Source: Pseudomonadota bacterium
GTDB taxonomy: Bacteria; Bdellovibrionota; FAC87; UBA2466
Length of the DNA stretch: 47,088 nt
Direction: 5' to 3'
NCBI GenBank assembly: GCA_009927005.1
Contig: RFNV01000173.1
Span: forward strand, 1 to 47,088
In this document: one piece after another, positions 8,027 to 17,144 of the stretch
Position numbering within the stretch: position 1 is the stretch's first letter
Layout: the number at the start of each line of letters is the position of its first letter
Made by a program: the position numbers and the translations under genes
Notes under the pieces: model-generated
What the model saw: the letters and a program-made list of their open reading frames with translations, nothing else
What the model was told of the DNA's origin: nothing
Databases searched by the model: none

Positions 8027-9784
8027 ATGCCAAAGAATCCGGACAAACTGAGTTCGCAGTCACGCTGGTGGGCTTTCGGCCTTCTGCCCCTTGCTGCTGG
8101 AGTTATTTACTCCTCTCTGCTGCCCAATCCGAAGCCGTCCACAAAAACATTAGTGTCTTCTAAAGCCCCTAAAGCCCCTCAAATTCCTGAAAAATCGCCT
8201 CCCCTTGAAACCCCAGAAACTTCTGATCTGTCAGCTTTGACTAAAGCAGAAATGAATTTGGAACCCTCCCTTGAACATGGGAGTTTCTCTCCTAATTCTG
8301 TAGCGATTCCCTTTTCAGAATCTGACGGTGTCAAATCGCCTCCCCATTCAAATAGAGAGCCAGTTCAAGAATCCCCTTCCGGAATAACTCCAAGCTCAGA
8401 AGCTGTTTTGGAATCTCCAGAAGTCAGAAACCCTCTCTCTGCCCCCTCGCTGAGTGCTCTGCTCAACCATCAAGCCACAACCTCCAATGATCACTCCGCT
8501 TCTACTTCTAATCCAAAGCCTGCGGGATCTGACACATCACAACTCGAATCGATAGCTCTTAAAAAAGCCGACTCCCTGGACCGCGTCTCTTTAGATCGCT
8601 ACAAAGGGCCGGAGAAGCAACCCTTCGAGAATAGCTATGGCGAAAAACAGCCCAGACGTTCCTTGCTTTCGCAGGTGTCTCCAAATGAACTCTCGAACGA
8701 ACCTCCCACTTCAAAGAACTCAGTTACAAAATCCCCGAGGTCCTCGGTAAACAAGACTTCCAATTCAAAAGCAGAAACTAGTGCAGGAGAACAAGAAGAT
8801 GATGTTCCCCCTTTTCCCTCCGCCAAAGAAAATAAAAATGGAGAATCGGGAACCGCACTAAAACTAGCAAAGCCCTATTGCTTTTTACTTCCCAAGGGAA
8901 GTCCCGCTGTTCAATGCGCTATGGAGTCAGTCAAACTCATTGTCGAGGAGTACGCGAAAGCAGACGTTCACGTTATTCCCGTTTTTCGCTGGTGGGGCGA
9001 TGACTACTCAGATGATCCTGGAACTCTTGAAAAACAAGCAATCGAAGCCTGCAATCTCCAAGCAGCTTTTCCATGGATAGAGGGAGGAAATAAAGTTGCT
9101 TCTATTCAAGCTTTTGTAAGACACCCCATCCCAAGTATTCAATGCGGGAAAGACCCGGTTAAGGATCCGGTTTCTGGTTGTTCCAATCTATGTCCCAATG
9201 GCAGCCCCAGCTTTTCTACTGTATCTGAGCAGGAATGTTCCGCTGGAACCGCTCTTCATGAATCAGGACACAGCAATTGTTGTGCAGCTCAATGCAAGAA
9301 CACAGGAGATTGTCAGCCCAAACCAGAAATCGATGCAGGCTGTGGCCTCTGTTTACAGGGCGGAGGATCCCAAGCCTCACTTGATCGGATCAACCAACTA
9401 TTAGCTAGCAATGCTCCCAAAGAATGTAAGCTCACTGCAGCTGCCCTCGATTCCATTCGTGCCGGAGCTTCTCGAAATCCTGGGTATTTGTACAACCCGA
9501 GTAAACAGTACAAACCCCGCGGAAAAAAGCTTGATTCTATTTTTGGGAAAAAAGGCGTAAAGAAACTCTTGAGGGGCGTAGGCGACAAAGCGGACGGCGA
9601 TGAAAGCGGAGAAGGAGAAGGAACGCCCATCTCTTCTGATGATGGAGCAACCACTTCGCGACGAACTTCCTCAACCCCTAAAAAGGGTAATCAAGAAAAT
9701 GGGGAGGATCCGATAGTCCCTCTCAAAAACCCGACGGGATACACTCCAGATCAAATTGAAAACTTTACTAGAGAAAACGATTAG
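8027..9784 (+). CDS. Exported/anchored protein with Ser/Pro-rich linker and Cys-rich C-terminal domain containing an HESGH motif
   Basis: 585 aa. N-terminal hydrophobic segment WWAFGLLPLAAGVIYSSLL, low-complexity S/P/K/E linker, then a domain holding all 14 Cys and GTALHESGHSNCC. Confidence 0.78.
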   Translation: MPKNPDKLSSQSRWWAFGLLPLAAGVIYSSLLPNPKPSTKTLVSSKAPKAPQIPEKSPPLETPETSDLSALTKAEMNLEPSLEHGSFSPNSVAIPFSESDGVKSPPHSNREPVQESPSGITPSSEAVLESPEVRNPLSAPSLSALLNHQATTSNDHSASTSNPKPAGSDTSQLESIALKKADSLDRVSLDRYKGPEKQPFENSYGEKQPRRSLLSQVSPNELSNEPPTSKNSVTKSPRSSVNKTSNSKAETSAGEQEDDVPPFPSAKENKNGESGTALKLAKPYCFLLPKGSPAVQCAMESVKLIVEEYAKADVHVIPVFRWWGDDYSDDPGTLEKQAIEACNLQAAFPWIEGGNKVASIQAFVRHPIPSIQCGKDPVKDPVSGCSNLCPNGSPSFSTVSEQECSAGTALHESGHSNCCAAQCKNTGDCQPKPEIDAGCGLCLQGGGSQASLDRINQLLASNAPKECKLTAAALDSIRAGASRNPGYLYNPSKQYKPRGKKLDSIFGKKGVKKLLRGVGDKADGDESGEGEGTPISSDDGATTSRRTSSTPKKGNQENGEDPIVPLKNPTGYTPDQIENFTREND

Positions 9785-10734
9785 CGATTGCGCTCTTTCC
9801 ACATTTTTTCCAAAAAGGCTTTTTCGGATTCCGAAAGTCCTGCCCCAGCAATCTGTTTAATAGATTCTGATGAGATTCCTTGGAGAGTTGCTTTGGTTTC
9901 CATCTGAAAAAACTTTTGCATATTCTTGTCCTGAAACAGAGTTGACTTGGCAAAGCCTCTGATCCCGGCCCGAACTGCTTCGTTATTATTTCTTGCTGCT
10001 AAACCAACCCAAAAAATCCATCTCTGGACTGGGGCAAAGTTATCATAATTTTCCTCTGCCAAGATCAGATCCCAAGCAGGTCTGCCTTCAGCCGACAAAC
10101 GAGCACTCACTTGTTTCACCATTGAAGGAGATAAGTACACGACGGGCTGGAAGGTCGGGATTACCAATCGTTTAAGCTGAGTCTTATCAGTTTTTTTTGC
10201 CCATAACGCATATCGCTCAACTAACGACACAAGCATTCCTAGGGATTCATCACTTAATTTTTCTTCGGTCACAAACCCTTTTACTGCTCGAGTCACCCAC
10301 AAAAGGTCAGCTTTGCTGGTGTCGGATAAATTTTCTAGCATGCGGATATTTGCTTTGGCTCCGTGATAAAAACACCGCCACCCGGTCAAGATCTCTCCCT
10401 CCTGAATCAGCGTTATTTGAAGCTCTTGAGGATTTAAATCACGGAAGAACTGCTCTCTCAGCTCGAAGCTATTGCTTCCCAAGGCGTACAGATACCGAAT
10501 GGGTTCTCGAGGTTTATCTTCAAAGGCTAAATAATTAGGAAGCTTCCATTCGCCTAGCTTTTTTCCCAACCGATCAGTCTTCACGATTCGAGAACCTGGG
10601 TCCTCAAAAAACACGTCTATCTTTTCTCCAAGTCTATTATTGCAATCGTAAACAGGTTCTTTCTGATCAGCTGTCAGTGGCTTTGAAACCCAGAGAGCTA
10701 CCATCAAGACGAGGATGTGCTTGGCTCTATTCAT
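9781..10734 (-). CDS. Exported hypothetical protein, 317 aa
   Basis: Signal peptide-like MNRAKHILVLMVALWVSKPLTA. Directly downstream of recN. Confidence 0.75.
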   Translation of the reverse strand: MNRAKHILVLMVALWVSKPLTADQKEPVYDCNNRLGEKIDVFFEDPGSRIVKTDRLGKKLGEWKLPNYLAFEDKPREPIRYLYALGSNSFELREQFFRDLNPQELQITLIQEGEILTGWRCFYHGAKANIRMLENLSDTSKADLLWVTRAVKGFVTEEKLSDESLGMLVSLVERYALWAKKTDKTQLKRLVIPTFQPVVYLSPSMVKQVSARLSAEGRPAWDLILAEENYDNFAPVQRWIFWVGLAARNNNEAVRAGIRGFAKSTLFQDKNMQKFFQMETKATLQGISSESIKQIAGAGLSESEKAFLEKMWKERNR

Positions 10735-10741
10735 GCCATTA

Positions 10742-12556
10742 TTATATCGATACCAGGCGACTTTCGGAACTAAGCTTTCCTGCGCGTTTTTTTGCCTTGT
10801 CCATCAGAGCTCGAGCATTGGCAAGGCCTGCTTTAGAAACTTCTGAGCCACTGAGTAATCTTGCGATCTCGGCAGTACTGTTCTCGCGAGAAAGTTTAAT
10901 AATGGTGGATTCGGTTCGCTTTGCTTTGGATTCCTTTTTTACTAGAAAATGGGTATCGGCATAGACCGCCACTTGGGGCAAGTGGGAAATGCAAAGCACT
11001 TGGAAAGCTTTCGACAAATCATTCATTTTCTTTCCCACTACATCGGCTACTCGGCCGGAAATCCCTGTGTCGATTTCATCAAATACCAAAACGCAAGTAT
11101 CCGCATCAGCTACCAAAGCCTTCTTTAGAGCTAGCATGATTCGAGACAACTCCCCGCCTGAAGCAACTTTCAGCAGGGGCAAAAGAGGTTCCCCCGGATT
11201 TGCTGCTAACATAAACTCAACCTGTTCAAATCCATCGGGCCCTAGATTTTTTAATAACTCACAAAGTTTGGAAGACAATTCCACTAAGCGCTTATTTTCG
11301 AGACTGCTAAAATCAAGGCGCCACTCTTTGCCTTCGGTTTCTTCCCAAAGCACATCAAACAACACGCCCGGCATCGCAAGTTCACCGAGCTCTGACTCAA
11401 CGGCCTTTTTGATACGATTCGCAGCCTTGAGACGATGATTCGAAAGGGCTTTGGCTGTTTGAGAAACCTCCTCTGCTTCCTTGAGCAAAAGCTCCAACTC
11501 CTTTTGCAGATCTAACGCCAGATCTTCCTGGCTGAGACAATCTCTCTTTAGTTTTTCTTGAATCTGAATCAGGTCCGAAACTTCTCTTACCCCATGTTTT
11601 CGGAACAGTTCTTGGTAGCCGTAAACGCGCTTATGGGCTTCTTCGATTTGATTCTCATCCACTTCCAAAGAGCTCAATAAACGATTGACATCGTAACTAA
11701 ACGTATCGACTTCAGAGGCCAACGCCTCAGCTCGTTCTCTAATCGCACCTAGTTCTGAACTAGACAACTTGTCATTAAGCCGTCCGAGTTTTTTTACTGA
11801 ATCCCAGAGGATGGAATTTAAAGACTGGCCGTCATTCTCAAAATTAGACAGTACCTGTCCTAGGCCTTCTTTCAGAGCTACTGAGGATCGGGAGGTTTCC
11901 GTAAGTTCTTTTACACTACTAAAATCATCGGCTCCAGGCGCAAAGGCCTCAAGCTCTTGAAGGCGAAAAAGATGATAATCTAAATCCTTGCGTCCCGACA
12001 AAAAGTTACTGAGAGTTTCTTCAATCTGACGCACTTTCGAAATACACTTGCGATATTTTTCCCGATAATTCGCAACGACTGTTTTATTCTCCAAAAACTT
12101 ATCTAGATAGGAGAGATGAAACTCCGGACGCATGAGTTTTTGATTGTCGTGCTGTCCAAAAATATCTACTAAATTAAGGCCAAGCTCTTTCACTGTGCTG
12201 CTCGTGATGGGAGTATCGTTTACCCACGCGCTTGCTCTTCCCTTAGCATTCACTTGTCTTCTGACAATGACCAAGGACCCATCGTTATTTTTCTCAAAGG
12301 GAATCCCAACCGTTTCCAAAAAAGTTAAAGCTTCGTGATCAGGCCGAAGGTAAAACTCCCCCGTCACGGTAGCTTGTTCAAACCCTTTTCGAATCATGTC
12401 GGGGCCGACTTTGTGCCCTAATAAGAAAGACAGAGCTCTAATTAAAATGGACTTTCCCGCACCGGTCTCCCCAGTAATTACATTAAAGCCGCTTGAGAAA
12501 TCGATCTCCAGCTCTTCAATAATGGCCATTCCCTGAATGTGAAGTCTTTGAATCAT
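10742..12556 (-). CDS. recN: DNA repair protein RecN
   Basis: Walker A GETGAGKSILIRALSFLLG, GQHDNQKLM, LLPLLKVASGGELSRIMLALK, VLVFDEIDTGISGRVADVVG. Confidence 0.96.
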   Translation of the reverse strand: MIQRLHIQGMAIIEELEIDFSSGFNVITGETGAGKSILIRALSFLLGHKVGPDMIRKGFEQATVTGEFYLRPDHEALTFLETVGIPFEKNNDGSLVIVRRQVNAKGRASAWVNDTPITSSTVKELGLNLVDIFGQHDNQKLMRPEFHLSYLDKFLENKTVVANYREKYRKCISKVRQIEETLSNFLSGRKDLDYHLFRLQELEAFAPGADDFSSVKELTETSRSSVALKEGLGQVLSNFENDGQSLNSILWDSVKKLGRLNDKLSSSELGAIRERAEALASEVDTFSYDVNRLLSSLEVDENQIEEAHKRVYGYQELFRKHGVREVSDLIQIQEKLKRDCLSQEDLALDLQKELELLLKEAEEVSQTAKALSNHRLKAANRIKKAVESELGELAMPGVLFDVLWEETEGKEWRLDFSSLENKRLVELSSKLCELLKNLGPDGFEQVEFMLAANPGEPLLPLLKVASGGELSRIMLALKKALVADADTCVLVFDEIDTGISGRVADVVGKKMNDLSKAFQVLCISHLPQVAVYADTHFLVKKESKAKRTESTIIKLSRENSTAEIARLLSGSEVSKAGLANARALMDKAKKRAGKLSSESRLVSI

Positions 12557-14853
12557 TCTTTGGTGGTAACCAACGGGCTTTCGACGGTCAATCTCAAAAC
12601 GCCTTCAGAGCAACCCACTTCCACTTTGCCGCCCTCTGTCAATCCCCCAAAAAGAATCTCGTCCACGAGTTTCTTCTTGATATGTTCATCAATGGCTCGG
12701 GCAATGGGGCGCGCTCCAAAGCTGGGATCGTAACCTTTTTCAAAGATATACTCTTTGGCAGCCTCCGAGATGACCACTTTTATTTTTCGCTCCATAAGAC
12801 TCTCGGCCATTTCTGAAAGCGCCTTATCAATCACTCGCATGACCATCTCTTTATTTAAATTTGAGAAAGTAACCACTGCATCAAGCCGATTGATAAACTC
12901 TGGGCTAAAAGCACCTTTAACCGCCGTATCTGAACGCTTTTTGCTTTCCGACGGGACGATTCCCATTCCCTGCTTTGCTACTTCTCTTGAACCGACATTT
13001 GAAGTCATAATCAAAATCACATTTCGAAAATCGACTACTTTTCCGTTGGTGTCTGTCAATTTTCCATTATCCATCACTTGCAGGAGAATATTCGAAATAT
13101 CTGGGTGTGCTTTTTCCATTTCATCAAAAAGCAGAACTGCATAAGGATTCTTGGAGACCTTCTCTGTTAAGAGCCCCCCCTCCTCAAAACCTACATAGCC
13201 AGGAGGTGCTCCCACCAGTCTCGAAACCGCATGTTTTTCCATGTACTCGCTCATGTCAAAACGAATGAGTTCAGTTCCTAACAGTTTGGCTAATTGCTTT
13301 GTGACCTCGGTTTTCCCTACGCCTGTTGGTCCAGTGAATAAATAGCAGCCAATCGGTTTCAGCGGATTGCTTAAGCCTGAGCGCGAAAGCTTGATGCTCG
13401 CAACCAGCTTTTCAATCGCAGCGTCCTGCCCAAAAATAACGGCTTTTAAATCCTGTTCTAAGGTTTGCAATTGTTTTTTATCCGATGAAGATACGGACTT
13501 AGCGGGAACTTGAGCAATGGAAGAAACCACCTCTTCAACATTTCTCGTGGTAACAACAATTCTTTCTTTCCGAGAATCCTTCAATCGAAGTCTAGAACCC
13601 ACTTCATCCAAAACATCAATTGCCTTATCAGGGAGTGGACGAGAGTGAATGTACCGAGAAGAAAGCTCCACAATGCTTTTGATTACCTCTGTAGAGTAGG
13701 ACACTTGATGAAAATCCTCATAACGAGACTTAAGCCCTTCCAGTATTCGTATGGCATCTTCAATTGAGGGTTCTCGAACATCGATTTTCTGGAAGCGGCG
13801 TAAAAGCGCCTGATCTTTTTCAAGGTGGGCTCTATATTCTTTGTAGGTTGTGGTTCCAATACAAGTGAGAGTCCGATTTGCAAGAGCGGGTTTAAGAAGA
13901 TTAGAGGCATCGACTGATCCCCCTCCTGTTGCACCTGCCCCAACCAAAGTATGCATTTCATCTACAAAAAGGATGCTGTGCTCCTTCTCCTCTAGAGCTT
14001 TTACCACTGACTTTAAACGAGCTTCAAAATCTCCTCGATATTTAGTGCCCGAGATCAGCGCTCCTAAGTCCAAGGAAAAAATTACTGCATCTTTTAATTT
14101 TTCCGGCACTGAACCTTCAATAATTTTTACTGCTAGCCCATCCGCGATTGCCGTTTTTCCAACTCCGGGATCGCCTATGAGGAGGACATTGTTTTTGGTT
14201 CTCCGAGATAGGATCTGAGCGACTCGCTCTAAAACATCCTCTCGACCGATGAGGGGATCAATCAGTCCTTTATTAGCTCTATCGTTCAAATTAACGGTAA
14301 ACGCACTCAGGGGATCGGATTTCGGAGCCTCTGAAGCCCCCTGATTTTCGATCTCTTGCTCTGCTTGGTCTTCTTTTACCCTGCCATGAGAAAAGTATTT
14401 GACCACTTCGAAATGATTGATTCCCTGTTCATTGAGGAAATACACAGCATGAGAATCTTCCTCTTTCAGCATGGCAATGAGAAGATTGCCCGAAGTAACG
14501 ATACTTTTTCCCGCACTTTCAACTTGCAGAACAGCTCGTTGAATGACCCGATGAAAAGCAACTGTGAGAACCGGCTTAAATTCACCAGCCGGAGCTTTGA
14601 CTTTCGCTGGGAGAGGCACCCCATCTAATTGGAGTTCCTCAACTGCTTCTAAGTTCTCAGCAATAAACTTCTCGAGCTTCTTTTTTAATAAATCCAGATT
14701 TCCTGAACAACCTTCGATAATATCCGAGATCTCCGGATCCTCGATTCCCGCAAGTAGAACATGCTCCAACGTGACATATTCATTGCGAGCCTCAGTGGCC
14801 TTTTTTATAGCACGACTGATGGTCTTCTCTAGTTCTGGAGTAAATCTCATCAT
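12553..14853 (-). CDS. clpA: ATP-dependent Clp protease ATP-binding subunit ClpA
   Basis: Two AAA+ modules (GDPGVGKTAIADGLA, FTGPTGVGKTEVTKQLAKLLG) and a Clp N domain. Adjacent to clpS. Confidence 0.95.
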   Translation of the reverse strand: MMRFTPELEKTISRAIKKATEARNEYVTLEHVLLAGIEDPEISDIIEGCSGNLDLLKKKLEKFIAENLEAVEELQLDGVPLPAKVKAPAGEFKPVLTVAFHRVIQRAVLQVESAGKSIVTSGNLLIAMLKEEDSHAVYFLNEQGINHFEVVKYFSHGRVKEDQAEQEIENQGASEAPKSDPLSAFTVNLNDRANKGLIDPLIGREDVLERVAQILSRRTKNNVLLIGDPGVGKTAIADGLAVKIIEGSVPEKLKDAVIFSLDLGALISGTKYRGDFEARLKSVVKALEEKEHSILFVDEMHTLVGAGATGGGSVDASNLLKPALANRTLTCIGTTTYKEYRAHLEKDQALLRRFQKIDVREPSIEDAIRILEGLKSRYEDFHQVSYSTEVIKSIVELSSRYIHSRPLPDKAIDVLDEVGSRLRLKDSRKERIVVTTRNVEEVVSSIAQVPAKSVSSSDKKQLQTLEQDLKAVIFGQDAAIEKLVASIKLSRSGLSNPLKPIGCYLFTGPTGVGKTEVTKQLAKLLGTELIRFDMSEYMEKHAVSRLVGAPPGYVGFEEGGLLTEKVSKNPYAVLLFDEMEKAHPDISNILLQVMDNGKLTDTNGKVVDFRNVILIMTSNVGSREVAKQGMGIVPSESKKRSDTAVKGAFSPEFINRLDAVVTFSNLNKEMVMRVIDKALSEMAESLMERKIKVVISEAAKEYIFEKGYDPSFGARPIARAIDEHIKKKLVDEILFGGLTEGGKVEVGCSEGVLRLTVESPLVTTKE

Positions 14854-14861
14854 GTTTTACC

Positions 14862-15179
14862 TCAAGCTTTTTCCACAATACACTTCAGTGGATATTTATG
14901 GCTTTTGGAATATTCATTTACTTGGGCAGTTTTTGTTTCAGCTATTTCTAAAGTAAACACGCCCGCAATCCCTAAACCTTTTCGGTGTACTTGAAGCATT
15001 AGCTCGGTGGCTTGCTCTAGGCTTTTTCGAAAGAACTTTTGCAAAATATGCACAACATAATCCTGTGGGGTAAAGTCATCATTCAGGATAACGACTTTAT
15101 ATAACGAAGGAGTTTTGGTTCGCTCCTCTGGACGAACGAGAGTTTTAGTGGCTCCAAAATCATCTAATTTTTCTGCCAT
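14862..15179 (-). CDS. clpS: ClpS adaptor protein
   Basis: YKVVILNDDFTPQDYVVHILQKFFRKSLEQATELMLQVHRKGLGIAGVFTLEIAETK is the ClpS core. Confidence 0.95.
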   Translation of the reverse strand: MAEKLDDFGATKTLVRPEERTKTPSLYKVVILNDDFTPQDYVVHILQKFFRKSLEQATELMLQVHRKGLGIAGVFTLEIAETKTAQVNEYSKSHKYPLKCIVEKA

Positions 15180-15183
15180 AGTC

Positions 15184-16434
15184 TTAACTCTTTTTCTTCT
15201 TTCTACGAACTTTCACAGCTTCAAGATCGGGAGCAAAATACTGTTCAACAGCCTTACTTGCTAAATAGGAAGATTTTACAGTCCATTTCTCTTCGTGAAT
15301 GGTAAGCACAGCAAGTCCAAGGCTTTTGTCTCCTTTTTTAGCATACCCCACAAACCAATCATACTTTCCTTTGGGGTTGTTTCCCGTCAGCGAGCCGGTC
15401 TTCCCACCCATTTCGACTTCGGCCTTACTCGAATGCCGAGCCAAGCCACGAAAGCTCTTACGAGACGTCCCGACTCGTACCGTATCTTGCATCATGCTCC
15501 GAAGCTCTCTGGCAGTTTCGCTGCTAATTACTTGTCCCATAGGAACTGGCTTGGCCTGATAGGCCACGCCCGCATCGTTGGGAACAAATGAGTCGACGAG
15601 AAAAGGCTCCATCATCAGTCCGTCATTTGCAATGGCTCCAGCCATCACGGCTCCCTGGAGCGGACTCATTAAAACATTTCGATTAAAACCACTTGCTACT
15701 TCAGCTACAGAAAGCGGATCTTCTCCCAAAAATTCAAACGTTCCCGCTTCGACAGGAAGATCAACTGGGATGTCCTTATTAAATTGAAATTGTTCTGCAT
15801 AGTGATTGAGATCTTCTTTCGGAACTGTGTAGATCCCTAGCTTTCCGAAGACAGTGTTTACCGAACGGGCAAAAGCCTCTCGGAGTCTCATCTTTCGAAC
15901 CCACCTCTGATTTTTGGGCGGCTTCAGATTTTGTCGGTAAAGTGTGTGGTTTGCTCCAGTAAAGGAAATAACAGTTTCTGGATTGGCTTTCTTTTTGTCT
16001 AAAGCAGCAGCTGCCGTCACAATTTTAAATACAGAAGCAGCGGGAAATGAAGCCCGAAGAGTTAGGTTTCCAATGTCTTTTTTGTTTCGAGTGTAACTAA
16101 ACAGAGCTCGAATCGCTCCGGTTTTTGGCTCGATGGCCACAAAAGCACCATAGTCAGGCTTGTAAGATTCAAATTGTTTGATCAAGGTTTCTTGCAGATC
16201 CTGATCGAGCGTGTAAGTGAACTGCCCCAACGTTTTTTCATTTTCCTCCGAAAGCTCAATTTCTCCAGCCGGAGGAAATTCATTTTTGGAAACCGCTGCG
16301 GTCAGAGACTGAGCAATGGCTCTTTTTGAATAAGGGGACTTTTTGTTTCCGGAACTCGCAAAAAAACTGATCGCAAAAATAAGAACGGCAAGAAAAGCTA
16401 TTAGTTTGAAGGACCCTAAGCGACGCTGTTTCAT
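15184..16434 (-). CDS. Membrane-anchored penicillin-binding transpeptidase (no PBP dimerisation domain evident)
   Basis: SxxK (AASVFKIVTAAAALD), SxN (ARSVNTVFGKLG), KTG (GGKTGSLTGNNPKGKYDWFVGYA). ORF 15184..16470 with likely start MKQRRLGSFKL at 16434. Confidence 0.88.
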   Translation of the reverse strand: MKQRRLGSFKLIAFLAVLIFAISFFASSGNKKSPYSKRAIAQSLTAAVSKNEFPPAGEIELSEENEKTLGQFTYTLDQDLQETLIKQFESYKPDYGAFVAIEPKTGAIRALFSYTRNKKDIGNLTLRASFPAASVFKIVTAAAALDKKKANPETVISFTGANHTLYRQNLKPPKNQRWVRKMRLREAFARSVNTVFGKLGIYTVPKEDLNHYAEQFQFNKDIPVDLPVEAGTFEFLGEDPLSVAEVASGFNRNVLMSPLQGAVMAGAIANDGLMMEPFLVDSFVPNDAGVAYQAKPVPMGQVISSETARELRSMMQDTVRVGTSRKSFRGLARHSSKAEVEMGGKTGSLTGNNPKGKYDWFVGYAKKGDKSLGLAVLTIHEEKWTVKSSYLASKAVEQYFAPDLEAVKVRRKKKKS

Positions 16435-16562
16435 AGTTGTTGCCGAATAAATATACATTAACCCAGTCAACCTGATGAGGCCACCGTTTTTTACTCATGT
16501 TTTCAATTACTTATAGAACCCTTTTGAGGTTTCATGATACTCTTAGGCTGTTTAGGATACTC

Positions 16563-17144
16563 ATGGCGAAAGTCCTTCCCTCTTCAACCGAACTCCTCTG
16601 GGCTTATTCTCAGGGCTTTTTTCCGATGCCGGAACCTCAAACAGAAGAAATCGAATGGTATCGCCCAGACCCAAGGGCCATTCTGCCTCTCGACGGATTT
16701 CATGTGTCACGGTCCTTACGAAAAGTTCTTAGAAAGGGAGTTTTCTCGGTCTCTTACGATCGGGATTTCGCCCAGGTTATCGCCAAGTGTGCTGAACGCC
16801 CGGAAACTTGGATCAATCCGGAATTTTTGCGGGCTTACGTGGAGCTGCATCGCCTAGGTCACGCACACTCTGTTGAGGTGTGGTCAGGCAATCAACTCGT
16901 GGGGGGAGTCTATGGCGTTCATTTAGGAGGAGCCTTTTTTGCCGAAAGCATGTTTTCCAAAAAAGATAACGCTTCTAAAGTTGCGCTCCATGAATTGACT
17001 ACCCACTTGAGGAATAACCATTTTAGTTTGCTGGAAATTCAATTCTTAACTCCTCATCTAGCGTCGTTAGGAGCAATTGAAATTACAGACCGTGAGTACA
17101 GCTTGATGCTGGATAAAGCCCTGCAGTTACCCTGTCATTTTTAG
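16563..17144 (+). CDS. aat: Leucyl/phenylalanyl-tRNA--protein transferase
   Basis: LLWAYSQGFFPMPEP..IEWYRPDPRAILPLDGFHVSRSLRK.., GGVYGVHLGGAFFAESMFSKKDNASKVAL. ORF opens at 16497; start MAKVLPSS at 16563 is preferred. Confidence 0.95.
   Translation: MAKVLPSSTELLWAYSQGFFPMPEPQTEEIEWYRPDPRAILPLDGFHVSRSLRKVLRKGVFSVSYDRDFAQVIAKCAERPETWINPEFLRAYVELHRLGHAHSVEVWSGNQLVGGVYGVHLGGAFFAESMFSKKDNASKVALHELTTHLRNNHFSLLEIQFLTPHLASLGAIEITDREYSLMLDKALQLPCHF

Noticed and set aside
10989-11438. 149-aa + strand ORF antisense to recN
   Set aside because: Lies wholly within the strongly supported recN, with low-information Ser-rich translation.
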